NCBI GenBank assembly: GCA_012841735.1
Contig: DUUE01000246.1
Span: forward strand, 1 to 7,521
Direction of reading: 5' to 3'
DNA: 7,521 bases
Source: Bacillota bacterium
Lineage (GTDB): Bacteria; Bacillota; Dethiobacteria; Dethiobacterales; Dethiobacteraceae
The notes under the pieces were generated by a model. The model did no database searches. It had not been told where the DNA came from and saw nothing but the letters and a program-made list of their open reading frames with translations. Shown here in pieces: positions 4,769 through 7,521 of this stretch; positions within the stretch are counted from its first letter, which is position 1, and each line of letters starts with the position of its first letter. Both the position numbers and the translations under genes were made by a program.

Positions 4769-6208
4769 GTGAAACTTTCTGCTTTGCTTGCAGGTTATGA
4801 TACAAACAACCGGCAGTATCCTGATGTGACGGTTGCCGGCATTACCCATGATTCACGTTTTGTCCGGCCGGGCGACCTTTTTGTCTGCCTGGAAGGTCTG
4901 CGTGTGGACGGGCATCTTTTTGCGGGACAGGCCGTGGAGAAAGGGGCTGTTGCCGTGGTGGCCACAAAGCAACTCTATTTGCCTGTGCCGGTCATCGTGG
5001 TCAGGGACAGCCGTCATGCATTGTCTTATTTTGCCGACCGGTTTTTTGCCTCACCCAGTAAAAAACTGCATGTGGCCGGGGTGACGGGTACAAACGGCAA
5101 AACAACAACAACCCACTTTTTGCAGTCCATTTACAGGGCGGCGGGCCGCCCGTGTGCTGTCATTGGCACCGTAGGCATTCTTATTGACAAAGAATACCTT
5201 GCCGGAGGAATGACAACACCGGAAGCATATGACCTGCACCGGACCTTTGCAACTTTGCGGGAAAAAAATATCGGCACCGTTGCCATGGAAGTTTCCTCGC
5301 ATTCACTGGCCTGGCGGCGTGTGGAACATGTTGCCTTTGATACTGCCGTCTTTACCAACTTAAGTCATGAACATCTTGACTTTCACAAGACAATGGAGGA
5401 ATATTTCCGGGCAAAAGCCCGCCTCTTTCAACTTGTGACAGAAGCAAACCGCCCGCAGGCTGTAATTAACAGTGATGATCCGTACGGCAGGCGTCTTTCT
5501 TCTCAGACAAGCCTGCAGGTCCTGACATACGGCCTGCAGGAAGGGGCGGATGTGCGCGGCTATATTGCCGCCGCCACCGTCAAATCCACACTGCTGGCAG
5601 TCCGCTATCAAAAATATGACTTTGAGCTTAATGTGCACTTGCCGGGAGAGTTTAATGCCTACAATGCCCTGGCGGCTGCCGCCGCCGCACTGGCGGAAGG
5701 GATTTCGCCCGAGGTAATTGCGCTGGGAATCGATGCGGTGGAAGCTGTGCCCGGCCGCCTGGAGGCAGTCAATTACCAGCAGGAGTACAGTATTTTTATT
5801 GATTTTGCCCATACCCCGGACGGCCTGGAAAAAGTACTGAAGACATTAAGTGCCATTCCCCACCGCCGTCTTATTACCGTCTTCGGCTGTCCCGGCGACA
5901 GGGACAGGGCCAAACGGCCCGTTATGGGCAGAATAGCGGAACTCTACAGCGATCTGGTGGTGGTCACTTCGGACAATCCGGCAACAGAATCCCCGCATGC
6001 CATAATCGGGGAAATACTGCGGGGCATGGAAACAAAGCCCGTTGTGTTGCCGGATCGCGGCGAAGCCGTCCGTTATGCCCTGTCCGTGGCAGGAAAAGGC
6101 GATATAGTGCTTTTGGCCGGCAAAGGCCATGAGAATTACCAGCTCATCGGGGACAAGCATGTTCCTTATTCGGACCGGCGGGCTGTGGAAACATTTTTTA
6201 TCTCCTGA
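4769..6208 (+). CDS. murE: MurE-type UDP-MurNAc-tripeptide synthetase (substrate motif DNPA)
   Basis: A 479-residue Mur ligase that joins a diamino acid to UDP-MurNAc-L-Ala-D-Glu with ATP in cytoplasmic peptidoglycan precursor synthesis. The N-terminal UDP-binding domain (1-95) has DSR (28-30) and PGDLFVCLEG. The ATPase domain has the P-loop GTNGKTT (107-113), TTPE (149-152), EVSSHSL (174-180), NLSHEHLDFH (197-206) and the usually carbamylated Lys216 in RAKARLF. The C-terminal domain has DFAHTPDGL (345-353), GCPGDRDRAKRP (373-384), SDNPATESP (401-409) and AGKGHENYQ (450-458). Meso-diaminopimelate enzymes have DNPR at 402-405; here the Arg is Ala405, while GKGHE is retained, so the amino acid added is uncertain. 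GTG start: GGGGGTGAT (4757-4765) lies just upstream. It sits 33 bases after proB, outside any wall-gene cluster, so it could be a second copy. Confidence 0.88.
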   Translation: MKLSALLAGYDTNNRQYPDVTVAGITHDSRFVRPGDLFVCLEGLRVDGHLFAGQAVEKGAVAVVATKQLYLPVPVIVVRDSRHALSYFADRFFASPSKKLHVAGVTGTNGKTTTTHFLQSIYRAAGRPCAVIGTVGILIDKEYLAGGMTTPEAYDLHRTFATLREKNIGTVAMEVSSHSLAWRRVEHVAFDTAVFTNLSHEHLDFHKTMEEYFRAKARLFQLVTEANRPQAVINSDDPYGRRLSSQTSLQVLTYGLQEGADVRGYIAAATVKSTLLAVRYQKYDFELNVHLPGEFNAYNALAAAAAALAEGISPEVIALGIDAVEAVPGRLEAVNYQQEYSIFIDFAHTPDGLEKVLKTLSAIPHRRLITVFGCPGDRDRAKRPVMGRIAELYSDLVVVTSDNPATESPHAIIGEILRGMETKPVVLPDRGEAVRYALSVAGKGDIVLLAGKGHENYQLIGDKHVPYSDRRAVETFFIS

Positions 6209-6210
6209 AG

Positions 6211-6237
6211 AAAAAACTGCCTCTGTGGCAGTTTTTT
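6211..6237. terminator. Bidirectional terminator shared by murE and the Cys-rich gene
   Basis: AAAAAACTGCC (6211-6221) pairs perfectly with GGCAGTTTTTT (6227-6237) around the loop TCTGT. The symmetric A and T arms give each strand a T-run after a GC core. The hairpin starts two bases after the murE stop, and on the other strand it overlaps the TAA (6236-6238) of the Cys-rich gene. It therefore ends both convergent transcripts. Confidence 0.92.
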
Positions 6238-6466
6238 ATGTGGGCAGGGTAAAAAGGTAAACTGTAGCACAAAAAGGGCAGTATACCTGATGTGTGCAGC
6301 CGGCGGGACCGTGCAGGGCGGAATTTTCCTCATATGGCGCGTAAGGGCCCAGTGACTCCTGCAAGGCACCGCTGTCGCACAGCAGGCCGCCGCAGGCGGG
6401 GCAGCAGAGCCGCAGTTGGGCAATACCGTTACAAAGGGGACACAACTGTTCAGCCACGACGGACAC
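6236..6466 (-). CDS. Small Cys-rich zinc-ribbon-like protein (76 aa)
   Basis: The product has four metal-ligand groups: CPLC at residues 9-12, CPAC at 22-25 (with Cys21 beside it), CTH at 57-59 and CPFC at 63-66. This predicts one or two bound zinc ions. The segment CGGLLCDSG followed by GPYAPY (40-45) and CTHQVYCP resembles a small uncharacterised protein family I remember from Bacillota, but I cannot name a function. There is no signal peptide. The start is a GTG. GTG 6464-6466 has AAGGA ten bases upstream; GTG 6455-6457 has GGAG ten bases upstream and would give 73 residues. The longer frame upstream to 6571 overlaps the amidohydrolase end and shows no family similarity, so I reject it. 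The gene lies 37 bases after the amidohydrolase stop, probably in one transcript with it. Confidence 0.7.
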   Translation of the reverse strand: MSVVAEQLCPLCNGIAQLRLCCPACGGLLCDSGALQESLGPYAPYEENSALHGPAGCTHQVYCPFCATVYLFTLPT

Positions 6467-6503
6467 GCTCCGTTTTTCCTTATCTTGCCCGCCCGGCAGG
6501 TGG

Positions 6504-7521
6504 CTATGCGGGCAACAGCAGTGCAACCGGTTTTTCCAGGGCGCAAAAATCAGTGAGGGGATCGCCGTCAAGCAACAGCAGGAAAGGCTTTCTGCCGGTC
6601 GTTACTGCTCCTGCCTGCGGCAGGCCACAGGCTGCGGCGGCGGTGAAGGTGGCTGCCTGCAAAGCGGCGGTGGCAGACAGTCCTGCCTGCGTGAGGAGCA
6701 TTATTTCACGCTGCAGTCCCCGGCCGTGGGGAACACCCGGCGCCCCCGCATCCGTCCCGGCCACAATACGGACCCCGAGAACGCTGCCTTCTCCCACCAT
6801 TTCCAGATGACGTGCCAGGGAACGGGTGATAACGGAGTGCATTTTTGGCGTCAACTGCTTTGCCTGGTCCGGAGCGGTAAGCTGTGCATCCACCGGTGAC
6901 AGGGTTGGCAGCCAGTAAGTGCCGCAGGCAGCCATTTCCCGCAATGTTTCACGGGAAAGAAAGTAAGCATGTTCTATACTGTCCACGCCGGCTTTCAGGC
7001 AGCGCCGTACTGCTTCATCACCGCTGGCATGGGCCATGACGGGCAGTCCGTGTGCTTTTGCCCGGCGGACAAGCCGCTTCAGTTCATCCGTGGTAAAAGT
7101 GGCGGGACCTGTCAGGCCATAACTGCTGAAACTGAAGATGCCGGACGCAACGATTTTTATCTGGCTTGCACCCTTTGCCGCCAGTGTGTCAACCAGTGCC
7201 AGCGCTTCAGGAAGATCGGCTGCGCCGCATCCCAGGGCGGAACCGTAACCGCCTTTTTGGTAGATGGCAAACCCGGACTGCAGCAGCAGAAAGGGAGGAT
7301 CAGCAGGCAAAAAACCTGCTTTATTGCCGGCGTCCCTGGCGGCAAAGACACCGGCCTGCAGGTACTCCCGTGCACGGCCGGAGGGAGCGGTGCCGTCCGG
7401 GAAGGTAAAATGAACATGGCTGTCTATAAGTGCCGGCAGCAGGAAATAGCGGCTGAAATCCAGGAGTTGCACTCCTTTCGCCCGTGACGGAGTTTGTGCA
7501 ATCAACCCATCAGTGATATAA
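6504..7521 (-). CDS. Amidohydrolase, COG1228-like, 5' end outside the window
   Basis: A metal-dependent hydrolase of the amidohydrolase superfamily (imidazolonepropionase/prolidase-like branch), which cleaves C-N or related bonds in cyclic or peptide-like substrates. The frame is open to the window edge, giving 338 visible residues that begin YITDGLIAQ. This is the short strand that normally precedes the barrel, so only a few tens of residues are missing. In visible numbering, the metal-binding HVH is at 35-37, Lys122 (QIKIVASG) is the candidate bridging or carbamylated lysine, His164 is in MAHASG, His184 in IEHAY, and Asp257 in AGTDAG. The last section (AGLSATAALQAAT, LLLLDGDPL) is the usual C-terminal strand region. 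TTG at 7505 is only an internal codon. No signal peptide can be judged. The substrate is not predictable. Confidence 0.88.
   Translation of the reverse strand, partial: YITDGLIAQTPSRAKGVQLLDFSRYFLLPALIDSHVHFTFPDGTAPSGRAREYLQAGVFAARDAGNKAGFLPADPPFLLLQSGFAIYQKGGYGSALGCGAADLPEALALVDTLAAKGASQIKIVASGIFSFSSYGLTGPATFTTDELKRLVRRAKAHGLPVMAHASGDEAVRRCLKAGVDSIEHAYFLSRETLREMAACGTYWLPTLSPVDAQLTAPDQAKQLTPKMHSVITRSLARHLEMVGEGSVLGVRIVAGTDAGAPGVPHGRGLQREIMLLTQAGLSATAALQAATFTAAAACGLPQAGAVTTGRKPFLLLLDGDPLTDFCALEKPVALLLPA

Noticed and set aside
6292..6810. 172-codon open frame on the plus strand across the Cys-rich gene and the amidohydrolase end
   Set aside because: The product is Arg/Pro/Ala/Ser-rich and low in hydrophobic structure, while both genes on the other strand have clear motifs. 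It also begins just after a terminator, with no Shine-Dalgarno site seen.
6969..7487. 172-codon plus-strand frame opposite the amidohydrolase
   Set aside because: It is the antisense shadow of the metal-binding core of the amidohydrolase. No domain is recognised.

Overview
The window looks like chromosomal DNA from a Gram-positive Bacillota (Firmicutes) bacterium, most likely in the clostridial lineages. The basis is strong purine-rich Shine-Dalgarno sites (GGGAGGG, GGGGGTGAT), a YpmA-type protein end, a Bacillus-like tRNA-Trp, ProC/ProB/MurE proteins of Gram-positive type, and classic intrinsic terminators. Base composition is moderately GC-rich by eye and fairly even. I see no transposase, integrase, phage gene, CRISPR array or toxin-antitoxin pair. 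The species cannot be named from the sequence alone.

Left part (1-1628, + strand): the 3' end of a YpmA/DUF4264-like gene, a 60-residue 4-oxalocrotonate-tautomerase-family protein, an unrecognised membrane-anchored extracytoplasmic protein, and a small two-CxxC zinc-ribbon protein. The last gene's stop codon lies inside an intrinsic terminator. Convergent to it (1654-2337, - strand) is a rhomboid-fold membrane protein that appears to lack the catalytic Ser/His dyad. Further upstream on the - strand is tRNA-Trp(CCA), with its own good sigma-A promoter and its own terminator.

Centre (2744-6237, + strand): a probable operon proC-proB-murE. It starts from a candidate promoter whose spacer contains an inverted repeat. 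proC and proB overlap by one base (TAATG), murE follows after a 33-bp gap, and the unit ends in a strong hairpin terminator. ProB (glutamate 5-kinase) and ProC (pyrroline-5-carboxylate reductase) catalyse the first and last steps of proline synthesis from glutamate. The middle enzyme ProA is not here. The Mur ligase lies outside any cell-division/wall cluster and carries DNPA where meso-DAP-adding MurE enzymes have DNPR.

Right part (6236-7521, - strand): a COG1228-like amidohydrolase, cut by the window end, followed by a 76-residue Cys-rich protein with a GTG start. The Cys-rich gene converges on murE and shares its terminator hairpin.

Most of the window is ordinary housekeeping and small accessory genes, and I did not find a convincing new multi-gene system. 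The best leads are the atypical MurE substrate motif in a proline operon, the catalytically dead rhomboid with a possible short upstream ORF, and the conserved-looking small zinc-ribbon proteins.
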